64,000 bases of DNA from the NCBI RefSeq assembly GCF_900188325.1, contig NZ_FZPD01000001.1, positions 558,001-622,000 of the forward strand, given 5' to 3'. This document shows positions 56,742-64,000 of this stretch, in pieces. The position numbers and the translations under genes are program-made. Position 1 is the stretch's first letter. Every line of letters begins with the position of its first letter. This DNA is from Ekhidna lutea (GTDB lineage: Bacteria > Bacteroidota > Bacteroidia > Cytophagales > Cyclobacteriaceae). The notes beneath the pieces are model-generated. The model was not told the DNA's origin. It worked only from the letters and a program-made list of their open reading frames with translations, and did no database searches.

Positions 56742-57533
56742 ATGAGTGCCACTGATGACCGTTTGGTAATGGATAAAGAGCGTTTGAGAGAGGTGAAAAG
56801 CATTTTAGTTTCACAACCTGAGCCGTCTGATCCTAATTCCCCTTATCATAAATTAGCGGAAAAGTACAATTTGAAAATTGACTTCCGCCAGTTTATCGAA
56901 ATCGATCCTGTTGACATAAAAGAGTTTAGAAAGCAAAAAGTAAATATCTTGGATCATACTGCAGTGATCTTCACTAGCAGAAATGCCATTGATCACTTTT
57001 TCAGACTCGCGACAGAGAGCAAGATTGAGATACCAACCGATATGAAGTACTTCTGTATTTCTGAAACTACGGCTAATTATCTACAGAAATATATCGTAAT
57101 AAGAAAGCGAAAAATTTTCACAGGAGAGCGGACAGCCGCAGACTTGCTAAATGTCATAAAAAAGCATAAAGATGAGAAATTCATTTTTCCATGCTCTAAT
57201 ATAAGAACAGAACATATCCCGGATTTCTTAACAGAGAATGGCTATGAGTGGTCTGAAGCAACTATCTATCGAACGGTGGCTTCAGATTTATCTGATTTGG
57301 ATGATGTAACCTATGATGTAATTGCATTTTTCAGCCCATCTGGAATTGAATCATTGCTACATAATTTCCCTGATTTTAAGCAAAAAAATACCCGAATTGC
57401 AGCATTTGGTCCGACCACAGCAAAGGCGGTAAATGAGGCTAATTTGATATTAGATATTCAGGCGCCATTACCGAATGCCCCGTCTATGACAGGTGCGCTT
57501 GAGGTTTACATTAAAGAAGCGAACAACATTTAA
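56742..57533 (+). CDS. hemD: uroporphyrinogen-III synthase
   Basis: 263 residues of the two-domain HemD fold: ILVSQPEPSDPNSPYHKLAE, VIFTSRNAIDHFFRL, and YDVIAFFSPSGIESLLHNF with IAAFGPTTAKAVNEA. The latter pairs carry the conserved SxxxI/V and GxxTA elements. It closes and inverts hydroxymethylbilane to uroporphyrinogen III, a step to heme. In this phylum hemD often sits between DUF4271 and the porP/gldK cluster, as here. Confidence 0.85.
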   Translation: MSATDDRLVMDKERLREVKSILVSQPEPSDPNSPYHKLAEKYNLKIDFRQFIEIDPVDIKEFRKQKVNILDHTAVIFTSRNAIDHFFRLATESKIEIPTDMKYFCISETTANYLQKYIVIRKRKIFTGERTAADLLNVIKKHKDEKFIFPCSNIRTEHIPDFLTENGYEWSEATIYRTVASDLSDLDDVTYDVIAFFSPSGIESLLHNFPDFKQKNTRIAAFGPTTAKAVNEANLILDIQAPLPNAPSMTGALEVYIKEANNI

Positions 57534-57654
57534 TTATAATAAGGGTATATTATTTGTAAGCGTTATACTTACACGTGTAATAGACATAGTGATTTAAGAA
57601 TAGTCATCTACAGGTGATTTAAATGTTAAGATTGCTATAAATTTAACTGCCCTT

Positions 57655-58608
57655 ATGAAAAGTTGCCTTCAGGTTTCTTTGGTGTTTCTCTTGATGGTTG
57701 TGGCACAGTTCAGCTTTGCACAAAATGAATTTTTCTTCAACCATTACATGTTTAATCCTTCCTACTACAATCCGGCATGGGTTGGATCAGAGGATCAGGC
57801 ATTTGCTGCGGCACATCACCGCACGCAATGGGCAGGGTATGATGCATCATATGATCCTGAAGGGGCACCCACTACACAATTACTATCCCTGGTAATTCCT
57901 GTTCAGGGACAATTTTCCGGGTTTGGCCTGTCTGTTTCCAATGACAAGACCGGTCCGCTTAATTCTGTTCAGGCCAGAATTTCAGCATCGCTAAAAAAAG
58001 AGTTTAGGTTCGGCCAGTTATCACTTGGGGTAATGCCTGCGCTGAATGTGGCTTCAATCAACGCAAACTATAGATTCGTTGATCAGGGGGATGTTTTGAT
58101 TCCGAGCGGAAGTGAATCGCAATTTCAACCAAATCTTCATGCAGGGCTATACTTCAAGTCTAATCGCGATTATTTCGTTGGTGCTTCTGTGGAAAACCTT
58201 CTGCAACCAGGATTTGATTTTGGAACTGATGCTAAAAATATAATTCCGACCAATTACTTATTAATGGGAGGAACAACGTTTGGACTAATGAGGGATTTAA
58301 TTCTGAATCCTACAATTCTTATAAGGTCAGACTTAAAGACCTACACCTACGACATCAGTGCTGTTGCGGTATATCAGGAACGGATGTGGGGAGGTCTTGC
58401 TTTTCGTAGAGGTGAATCACTAAGCTTACTTTTAGGATATTCATTTATGGAAAACAATCGGTTGAAGGCTGGCTATTCATTTGACTATGTAGTGAAAGAT
58501 CAGGATGCAAAGCAGCCCACATCTCATGAGGTCTTTATAAGGTACGATTTACCTGATTTAATCTTCGGTGGAAGAAAGGCTGTGAAAACCCCTCGGTTCA
58601 CTTTTTAG
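57655..58608 (+). CDS. PorP/SprF-family type IX secretion outer-membrane protein
   Basis: 317 residues. Signal peptide MKSCLQVSLVFLLMVVAQFSFA, then the family opening FFFNHYMFNPSYYNPAWVGS, then a beta barrel with GYSF and RAGYSFDY-like strands (LKAGYSFDYVV). PorP/SprF proteins sit in the outer membrane and take part in type IX secretion and, for SprF, in SprB adhesin surface display. It stands 145 bases before gldK. Confidence 0.9.
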   Translation: MKSCLQVSLVFLLMVVAQFSFAQNEFFFNHYMFNPSYYNPAWVGSEDQAFAAAHHRTQWAGYDASYDPEGAPTTQLLSLVIPVQGQFSGFGLSVSNDKTGPLNSVQARISASLKKEFRFGQLSLGVMPALNVASINANYRFVDQGDVLIPSGSESQFQPNLHAGLYFKSNRDYFVGASVENLLQPGFDFGTDAKNIIPTNYLLMGGTTFGLMRDLILNPTILIRSDLKTYTYDISAVAVYQERMWGGLAFRRGESLSLLLGYSFMENNRLKAGYSFDYVVKDQDAKQPTSHEVFIRYDLPDLIFGGRKAVKTPRFTF

Positions 58609-58753
58609 TCATACTGAGAAAAGGCTTCATCCAAAATTGAAAGCAAAACTTGTCCTAAATCGATTTATGATTATATATTTAGGCAGAATATCGTGCAATA
58701 ATTCTTGCTAAAGTTTGTTTATTTTACATACTTGCATGTTCAATAAAGGTGTT

Positions 58754-59788
58754 ATGAATAAAATGCGTGTTTTAACAATATCAAATTGTGTTGTCATTTG
58801 CTGCGCCATAATTCTTTCAGGTTGTGGACTTTTTGGCGGAGATCAAGGAGACAGAGGGGAGCTAATAGGTGCTCCTGACAGACTAGGATGGGAGATGACC
58901 CGGCCTTATGGCATGGTTTCAGTTCCTTCTGGTACGTTTCATATGGGTCAAGCCGATGAAGACGTAGCAGCGACTCAAATTAATTTTAATAAACAGGTGA
59001 CTATCGGTGCGTTTTTTATGGATGACACTGAAATCACCAACAATGAGTACAGACAGTTTACTCAAAATCTTCAGGAAAGCTCTGAAATAGACTTGCCTAC
59101 TGGCTATTCTATTGCGGACTTGATGCCTGACACCACTGTCTGGACAAGAGACTACACTCATCACATGGGAGATCCTTTAGTGGTTTACTATTGGTCTCAC
59201 CCGGCATTTGATGATTATCCCGTGGTTGGGGTTGACTGGAATGCCGCTAAGTATTTTAGTGAGTGGAGAACAAACTACTTAAATGACTACCGTCAAAGTG
59301 TAGGGCTTCCAATTATGCCTAACTTTAGATTACCTTCTGAAGCCGAATGGGAGTATGCTTCAAGGGGAGGAAGAGACATGGCGAAATATCCATGGGGAAA
59401 TCCATACATCAGAAATGCGAAAGGTTGTCTGTTAGCCAACTTTAAGCCAGGTAGAGGTAACTACTTTGATGATGGCTATGCTTATACATCACCGATTGGA
59501 ACTTACTTCGCTAATGAGTACGGACTGTACGATATGGCAGGAAATGTAGCCGAATGGTGTGAAGATGCGTATAATCCTTCAGCAATGCCACTTACGTGGG
59601 ATTTGAACCCAACTTATTTTGATGATAACATTCCTTTTAAGGTAATAAGAGGCGGTTCATGGAAAGATATCGCGTACTACCTGGAAACAGGAACAAGATC
59701 ATATGAGCATCAGGACACCACTAGAGCTTCTATTGGATTCAGATGTGCAATGACCTATCTTGGTAGATCATCAGGATATGAATTTTAA
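58754..59788 (+). CDS. gldK: gliding/type IX secretion lipoprotein GldK
   Basis: 344 residues. Lipoprotein signal MNKMRVLTISNCVVICCAII with lipobox LSGC, then a formylglycine-generating-enzyme (sulfatase-modifying) fold: MVSVPSGTFHMGQADED, FRLPSEAEWEYASRGGRD, GLYDMAGNVAEWCEDAYN and GGSWKDIAYYLE. In T9SS, GldK (PorK) forms a periplasmic ring with GldN under the outer membrane. The ATG at 58754 is chosen, with AAAGG 5 bases upstream; starts at 58736 and 58763 are possible. Confidence 0.95.
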   Translation: MNKMRVLTISNCVVICCAIILSGCGLFGGDQGDRGELIGAPDRLGWEMTRPYGMVSVPSGTFHMGQADEDVAATQINFNKQVTIGAFFMDDTEITNNEYRQFTQNLQESSEIDLPTGYSIADLMPDTTVWTRDYTHHMGDPLVVYYWSHPAFDDYPVVGVDWNAAKYFSEWRTNYLNDYRQSVGLPIMPNFRLPSEAEWEYASRGGRDMAKYPWGNPYIRNAKGCLLANFKPGRGNYFDDGYAYTSPIGTYFANEYGLYDMAGNVAEWCEDAYNPSAMPLTWDLNPTYFDDNIPFKVIRGGSWKDIAYYLETGTRSYEHQDTTRASIGFRCAMTYLGRSSGYEF

Positions 59789-59832
59789 TAAAAATCAATT
59801 TCGAATAAATTACTAACCTAAATATTATCACA

Positions 59833-60648
59833 ATGAGCAAAAAAGGCGGATTTCAGGAGCTACTCTATTCCACTATAATGCCAAAAATTTATGGAATAGG
59901 TGCTGCAGTTGTAATCGTGGGAGCGATGTTTAAAATTCTTCACATGCCGGGTGCGGCCCTAATGCTGGGGGTTGGTCTAACCACCGAGGCTGTTATTTTC
60001 TTTTTGAGTGCTTTTGAACCAAAGCACGCTGAGCCGGATTGGGCAAAAGTGTATCCGGAGCTAGCTGACGATTATGATGGACCATCAGCTGCACCAAGAA
60101 AAGCAGTGCCACAAGCAACTGGTGCATCAGCACAGATGGATAAAATGCTTGCAGATGCCAAAGTTGGACCAGAATTGATCAAAAGTTTGGGTGACGGCAT
60201 GAGAAACATGGCGGAATCAGCAAAAAAGATGTCAAACCTTAGTGATGCGGCAGTTGCAACAAACGAATATGCAACAAACGTAAAGTCTGCATCTAAGTCG
60301 CTTTCAGAAATGAATAAGTCCTACGCTAGTGCGATGGAAGCAATGTCTGGAATGGCAGATGCGACAAAAGACACGAAAGAATATCATAGTCAGGTTCAAA
60401 ATGTAACCAAGAGTTTGGGTGCGTTGAATGCTGTTTATGAAATGGAATTGAAGGATGCTCAAAGTCATACGAAAGCATTGAATAAGTTCTATTCAAATAT
60501 TAGCGGTGCGCTTGAAAGTATGGCTGATGCTGGTAAGGAAACTTCCGCATTCCAGGCAGAACTAAATAAGTTAACATCGAACATTTCTGCTTTAAATAAA
60601 GTATACGGTAATATGCTTACCGCAATGCGAGGAAGTAATCAACAATAA
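59833..60648 (+). CDS. gldL: gliding motor membrane protein GldL
   Basis: 271 residues. Two N-terminal membrane helices (MPKIYGIGAAVVIVGAMF, then ALMLGVGLTTEAVIFFLSAF) with the conserved Glu in the second, and a long helical cytoplasmic tail with alanine/serine repeats (ASKSLSEMNKSYASAMEAMS). GldL and GldM form the proton-driven motor that powers T9SS and gliding. It lies 44 bases after gldK and 19 before gldM. Confidence 0.95.
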   Translation: MSKKGGFQELLYSTIMPKIYGIGAAVVIVGAMFKILHMPGAALMLGVGLTTEAVIFFLSAFEPKHAEPDWAKVYPELADDYDGPSAAPRKAVPQATGASAQMDKMLADAKVGPELIKSLGDGMRNMAESAKKMSNLSDAAVATNEYATNVKSASKSLSEMNKSYASAMEAMSGMADATKDTKEYHSQVQNVTKSLGALNAVYEMELKDAQSHTKALNKFYSNISGALESMADAGKETSAFQAELNKLTSNISALNKVYGNMLTAMRGSNQQ

Positions 60649-60667
60649 TCCTTAAAACAAATTAATT

Positions 60668-62299
60668 ATGGCAGGAGGAAAAGAAACCCCACGGCAGAAA
60701 ATGATTGGCATGATGTATTTGGTGCTAACAGCATTGTTAGCATTGAATGTGAGTTCCACTGTACTTGACAAATTCGCCTTTATCAATGAAAGTTTGGAGC
60801 GAGCAAATGCCGAAACATCGCAGCGAAATGCTAGAACAATCACGGGAATGAAATCTGCCGCTAAGGATAAAGGAAATCGCGCTGATGATTTGAAGGTTGT
60901 GGCTGATGCTGAAGCTCTCAGAGCTGAAACCACCAAAATCATGGCCGAGATGGAAGAGTACAAAGAAAAATTTGTAGAGATAACCGGCGGTTATATGGAA
61001 GGCCATAAAGGGGATAGAAGATTCATCATGGGCAAAACTGATTATGATAAGGTTGGTAATTACATGATGCCTGTTGAAGAAGGTGGAGATGGAAATGGCG
61101 CAGAAATGAGAGAAATGCTAAATGGATATGCCGAATACATTCAAGGCCTTTTAAAGAAAAATGGCGCTGATGAATCTAAACTTAAGCAATACCATAAAAT
61201 TGCATTAGATGCTGATGAAGATCCTATTTATCAGAAAGATGAAAATCAGAAAGGTAAAAAATGGTCGCAACTTGCTTTTGAGAATTCACCAACCCATGCT
61301 GGACTAGCAACAGTTAGTGAGTTTCAGGCAAACGTGCTTTCATTCGAAACTTCTGCGTTAGATTTTCTTGTAAAAAGAGTGGGATTGAAAGACATCACTT
61401 TTGATCAGATTAAACCTGTGATCATGCCAGAATCACAGTATGTAGCTGCAGGTACTAAGTATAAAGCAGATATGTTTATTGCTGCTTCAGCTTCTGGTTT
61501 GAACGACAAGCTAGTCATGACTTATAATGGTGAAGAAGCTCCGGTTGTTGGTGGAGTTGGTAAAGTCGAGTTCACAGCTACTCCTGGGAATTACGATAAA
61601 GAAGGAAATGCTAAGAAGCAGATTGTAGCTTCCATTACAGTGCCTCAGGGAGGTGGAACAGATACCACATTTGTGGATACAATTGATTATTATGTTGTAA
61701 GGCCAGTTATTCAAATTCAATCACAGTCTGTAAACGCGCTTTATTACAACTGTGGAAACGCATTGGATGTACAAGTGCCGGCTCTTGGAACTCAGTACAA
61801 TCCATCTTTTTCAGCACGTGGTGGTGATGCAATAAAAGGGTCTCAAAAAGGTCAGGTAACAGTAGTGCCAAAATCGCAGAAGGTTACGTTAACCGTTTCC
61901 AGTGGGGGCAATGTGATCGGATCCAGAGAATTTGGTGTACGTGCCATCCCAGCTCCGGACATCAAAGTGTACACTGATGCAGGAGAAGTGAATATGAAAG
62001 AAGGTATCCCTGCCAGAACTCCTAAACTATATTTAAGAGCTATTCCTGATGAGAGTTTCGCTCAGTTTTTGCCAAACGATGCGAAATTTCAAGTAGCTGA
62101 AGCTGAAATAACATTAGTTAGTGGTGGGCTAGGACGGGGCTCAATTCGAGCAGGTCAAGAGGTTAACCTTCGAGGTATGTCTGGGAGAAAAGGTGATCAA
62201 TTGGTTATAGAAATTAAAAAAGTACAAAGACAAAACTTTAGAAAGCAAGTGGAAACATTTCCAAAACACACTCGCTTTATCAACATATCGTTGAAATAG
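60668..62299 (+). CDS. gldM: gliding motor protein GldM
   Basis: 543 residues. It opens MAGGKETPRQKMIGMMYLVL and the membrane helix TALLALNVSSTVLDKF, followed by a long periplasmic part of four domains. The proton-driven GldLM motor couples the inner membrane to GldK/GldN. The length fits the family (about 510-550). Confidence 0.95.
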   Translation: MAGGKETPRQKMIGMMYLVLTALLALNVSSTVLDKFAFINESLERANAETSQRNARTITGMKSAAKDKGNRADDLKVVADAEALRAETTKIMAEMEEYKEKFVEITGGYMEGHKGDRRFIMGKTDYDKVGNYMMPVEEGGDGNGAEMREMLNGYAEYIQGLLKKNGADESKLKQYHKIALDADEDPIYQKDENQKGKKWSQLAFENSPTHAGLATVSEFQANVLSFETSALDFLVKRVGLKDITFDQIKPVIMPESQYVAAGTKYKADMFIAASASGLNDKLVMTYNGEEAPVVGGVGKVEFTATPGNYDKEGNAKKQIVASITVPQGGGTDTTFVDTIDYYVVRPVIQIQSQSVNALYYNCGNALDVQVPALGTQYNPSFSARGGDAIKGSQKGQVTVVPKSQKVTLTVSSGGNVIGSREFGVRAIPAPDIKVYTDAGEVNMKEGIPARTPKLYLRAIPDESFAQFLPNDAKFQVAEAEITLVSGGLGRGSIRAGQEVNLRGMSGRKGDQLVIEIKKVQRQNFRKQVETFPKHTRFINISLK

Positions 62300-62321
62300 A
62301 ATTGTCAGATAAAACAGAGAT

Positions 62322-63179
62322 ATGAAAAATTTAGGTTATGTAATCGTTTTTGGTCTCTCCCTCTCCTTTGGTTATGCACAGGAGGAGTTGGCACCATTGG
62401 TAAAGCCGGAGGTGGATGAGACTCAAGTGATGTTCCGGAAGACCGTTTGGCGGAGAATGAACATGAAGCAGAAGCAAAACAGACCGTTCTTTTCTTTGAA
62501 TGGTGAGGTATCTAGATTACTCATTGAAGCCGTCGATGAGGGATTGTTAACACCTTACCGATCAGATTCTTGCATCAACTTCATGCCGGATATTATTTTT
62601 GTTTCAAACATTTCTGTTGAAAGAGAAGAAAATCCATTTGTAGGAGGAGGTTTTAATTCCGGAGGATTTGATTCTTTTGGAGATGATTCAGCGGATCAAG
62701 CAAGCGAAGAGCAATCGGATGAACCCAGGCAGGAATCAATCCCAGAAGATTTATTTTCTGTTTTGTATCTTAAGGAAGATGTAATTTTTGATAGAAACAG
62801 ATCTCGCATGTACAATTACATTAGATCTTTAACCCTTGCTTTGCCTAGAGATGCTGGCTCCCTTTACAATCCTGCTGGGTTTGAAAAACCAATTGCACAC
62901 TTTAGATATGATGATGTAATTGCGTTATTCAGAGGGCCATATGCGGACAAAGCAATATACTATAACAACCAAAATCCAGGACAGCATATGAACATGAGTG
63001 ATGCATTTGAGCTTAGGTTGTTCAATGCACCAATTATAAAAGTATCTAATGCTCAGGATTTGGATATACGACAAATTTACGCTGATGAAATGGCTAAAGA
63101 CCCTATGAGTGTAATCGTGATTCAACAAAAGTATGAGTACGACTTGATGGAGTATGAATCAGAACTCTGGGAATATTAA
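62322..63179 (+). CDS. gldN: type IX secretion protein GldN
   Basis: 285 residues with a signal peptide (MKNLGYVIVFGLSLSFGYAQ). RKTVWRRMNMKQKQNRPFF and ISVEREENPFVGGGFN are characteristic. The acidic middle (ADQASEEQSDEPRQESIPED) is a variable insert. GldN (PorN) joins GldK in the periplasmic ring. It follows gldM by 22 bases. Confidence 0.93.
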   Translation: MKNLGYVIVFGLSLSFGYAQEELAPLVKPEVDETQVMFRKTVWRRMNMKQKQNRPFFSLNGEVSRLLIEAVDEGLLTPYRSDSCINFMPDIIFVSNISVEREENPFVGGGFNSGGFDSFGDDSADQASEEQSDEPRQESIPEDLFSVLYLKEDVIFDRNRSRMYNYIRSLTLALPRDAGSLYNPAGFEKPIAHFRYDDVIALFRGPYADKAIYYNNQNPGQHMNMSDAFELRLFNAPIIKVSNAQDLDIRQIYADEMAKDPMSVIVIQQKYEYDLMEYESELWEY

Positions 63180-63212
63180 TTTGAATAGAACCTAACCCTA
63201 ATCCACCGGAAA

Positions 63213-63797
63213 ATGAATATTAGAAATTTACTCTCCATTATAACTGTAGTCGGTTGCCTGTTTGCAACTGCACAAGAATCTGGAGAACTGACAGATCCAA
63301 GAGATGGTAAAACTTATAAAACAGTAACTATTGATATAGAGCTTGAAGGAGGAGTAACTGTCAAAAGAACATGGATGGCTCAAAACCTTGCTTATGAAGT
63401 TCCAGATTCATTCTGTTACAAAAATGAGCCAGCTTACTGTGAGGCTTTTGGTAGATTATATACTTTCAAGGCAGCAAGAGAGGCATGCCCTGAAGGATGG
63501 CACATCCCTACCATTGGGGAATGGAATTTACTATTCCAAACCTTTGGTGGAATACGTGACGCGGGAGTTGCTTTACAAAAAGGTGGTGAAAGTGGATTAG
63601 ATCTGGCCTTAGGAGGATTTGGTGATCCGGGAAGGGTATTCAAAAACATTGGAATTAGCGGAAACTATTGGGATGCTGAAAAGAAGTCCGACAATACATC
63701 CGGTTTAATTTCTGTGCAAAAAGGATCTAAAGAAATATATCATAGTGTAATAGGTGACTGGCACAGAAATAGCTGTCGTTGCGTTAAAGACTATTAA
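63213..63797 (+). CDS. secreted FISUMP-domain protein
   Basis: 194 residues. A signal peptide (MNIRNLLSIITVVGCLFATA) and a FISUMP domain (Fibrobacter succinogenes major paralogous domain): DPRDGKTYKTVTI, RTWMAQNLAYEVPDSFCY, GRLYTFKAAREACPEGWHIP and RNSCRCVKDY. Function unknown; it is a cell-surface type of domain. It lies 33 bases after gldN and so may be co-transcribed with the gld operon, with a terminator after it. Confidence 0.78.
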   Translation: MNIRNLLSIITVVGCLFATAQESGELTDPRDGKTYKTVTIDIELEGGVTVKRTWMAQNLAYEVPDSFCYKNEPAYCEAFGRLYTFKAAREACPEGWHIPTIGEWNLLFQTFGGIRDAGVALQKGGESGLDLALGGFGDPGRVFKNIGISGNYWDAEKKSDNTSGLISVQKGSKEIYHSVIGDWHRNSCRCVKDY

Positions 63798-63821
63798 TTA
63801 ATATTTCTTTGTTAATTCTAA

Positions 63822-63847
63822 AGGAGTCCTTATAGGACTCCTTTTTT
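63822..63847. terminator. terminator shared by the gld operon and uvrC
   Basis: AGGAGTCC (63822-63829) pairs with GGACTCCT (63835-63842) around TTATA, followed by seven T on the plus strand. The uvrC stop (63830-63832) is in the loop. Confidence 0.8.
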
Positions 63848-64000
63848 TATTGCCCGTTGAATAATCTTGGCTTTCGATTGTCCAACTAAATCAATTAAGT
63901 CTTTTTCTGAAGATTGCTTTAAGCGAGCTACGCTTCCAAACTCACGCATTATTTTTTCGCGCGTACTAGCTCCTATCCCTTTAATTGAATCTAACGATGA
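63830..64000 (-). CDS. uvrC: excinuclease ABC subunit C, C-terminal end (runs off the window)
   Basis: The last 56 codons of a minus-strand gene: SSLDSIKGIGASTREKIMRE, then FGSVARLKQSSEKDLIDLVG, ending KKGVL. This is the helix-hairpin-helix pair (KGIGxxTxxxIM, then LxxLVG) that ends UvrC and binds DNA at the 5' incision. The rest lies beyond base 64000. Convergent with the gld operon. Confidence 0.85.
   Translation of the reverse strand, partial: SSLDSIKGIGASTREKIMREFGSVARLKQSSEKDLIDLVGQSKAKIIQRAIKKGVL

Noticed and set aside
1-64000. CRISPR array
   Set aside because: No regularly spaced repeats with unique spacers were seen, and no cas-like genes.
1-64000. Riboswitches or rRNA genes
   Set aside because: No recognisable conserved cores were found by eye; covariance search would be needed for short or degenerate RNAs.

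Overview
The window is chromosome from a member of the Bacteroidota, most probably a marine or soil Cytophagales-type gliding bacterium. Evidence: a complete gldKLMN type IX secretion/gliding core with a PorP/SprF protein, DUF4271 and hemD beside it; several TonB-dependent receptors with carboxypeptidase-like N-terminal domains; lipoproteins with SCxxx acidic starts; promoters of the TTTG-N20-TAnnTTTG type; weak ribosome binding sites and frequent TTG/GTG starts. No species can be named from sequence alone.

Layout. 1-3413: housekeeping genes on the minus strand (ClC channel 5' part, map, a SPOR-like protein, fumC). 3490-13922: an iron-related region. A LuxR-type response regulator, then a DUF4856 lipoprotein, imelysin-like lipoprotein, HTTM membrane protein, FecA-like TonB receptor and a CxxCH lipoprotein, then a Cys-rich mini-protein, a small conserved-looking protein and ferritin. 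A 17-bp palindrome of the TTTAGAAT-n-ATTCTAAA type occurs five times before these units, so they look like one iron-responsive regulon. 14009-19950: an M15-like peptidase and L,D-transpeptidase pair, a SpoU methyltransferase, mutS and a mini-gene.

20331-25544 is the most unusual part. A 4.7-kb integrative element (tyrosine recombinase, HTH protein, filamentous-phage-type Rep, two unknown genes) sits in the 3' end of tRNA-Leu(UAA), flanked by 16-bp direct repeats. The 5' side of the same tRNA gene carries a 77-codon GIY-YIG nuclease gene fitted between the intact tRNA and a second, truncated copy of its 5' half. That copy ends in the anticodon loop and is itself interrupted by a 38-bp palindromic insert. 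tRNA-Gly(GCC) lies just beyond.

25892-32048: accessory genes: a three-gene operon (small coiled protein, 986-aa ATPase-like protein with a degenerate P-loop, MscS channel) and an AT-rich beta-helix/membrane protein. 32057-34792: a GlsB/GlsA-like aminolipid acyltransferase pair and a DUF4230 protein. 34859-37461: an arsenic operon (acr3, arsR, arsI-like, arsenate reductase) with three ArsR-type palindromes. 37513-49854: NDH-2, a MoxR ATPase, a beta-helix lipoprotein plus TonB receptor, two secreted proteins, a TIGR01777 epimerase, a LOG protein and uvrA. 50043-54004: a LytS/LytTR two-component pair, small proteins and hemW. 54031-63797: an Omp85-family protein, DUF4271, hemD, porP/sprF, gldK, gldL, gldM, gldN and a FISUMP-domain protein. 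The window ends in the 3' end of uvrC.

Functional assignments rest on reading motifs by eye; no database search was possible.
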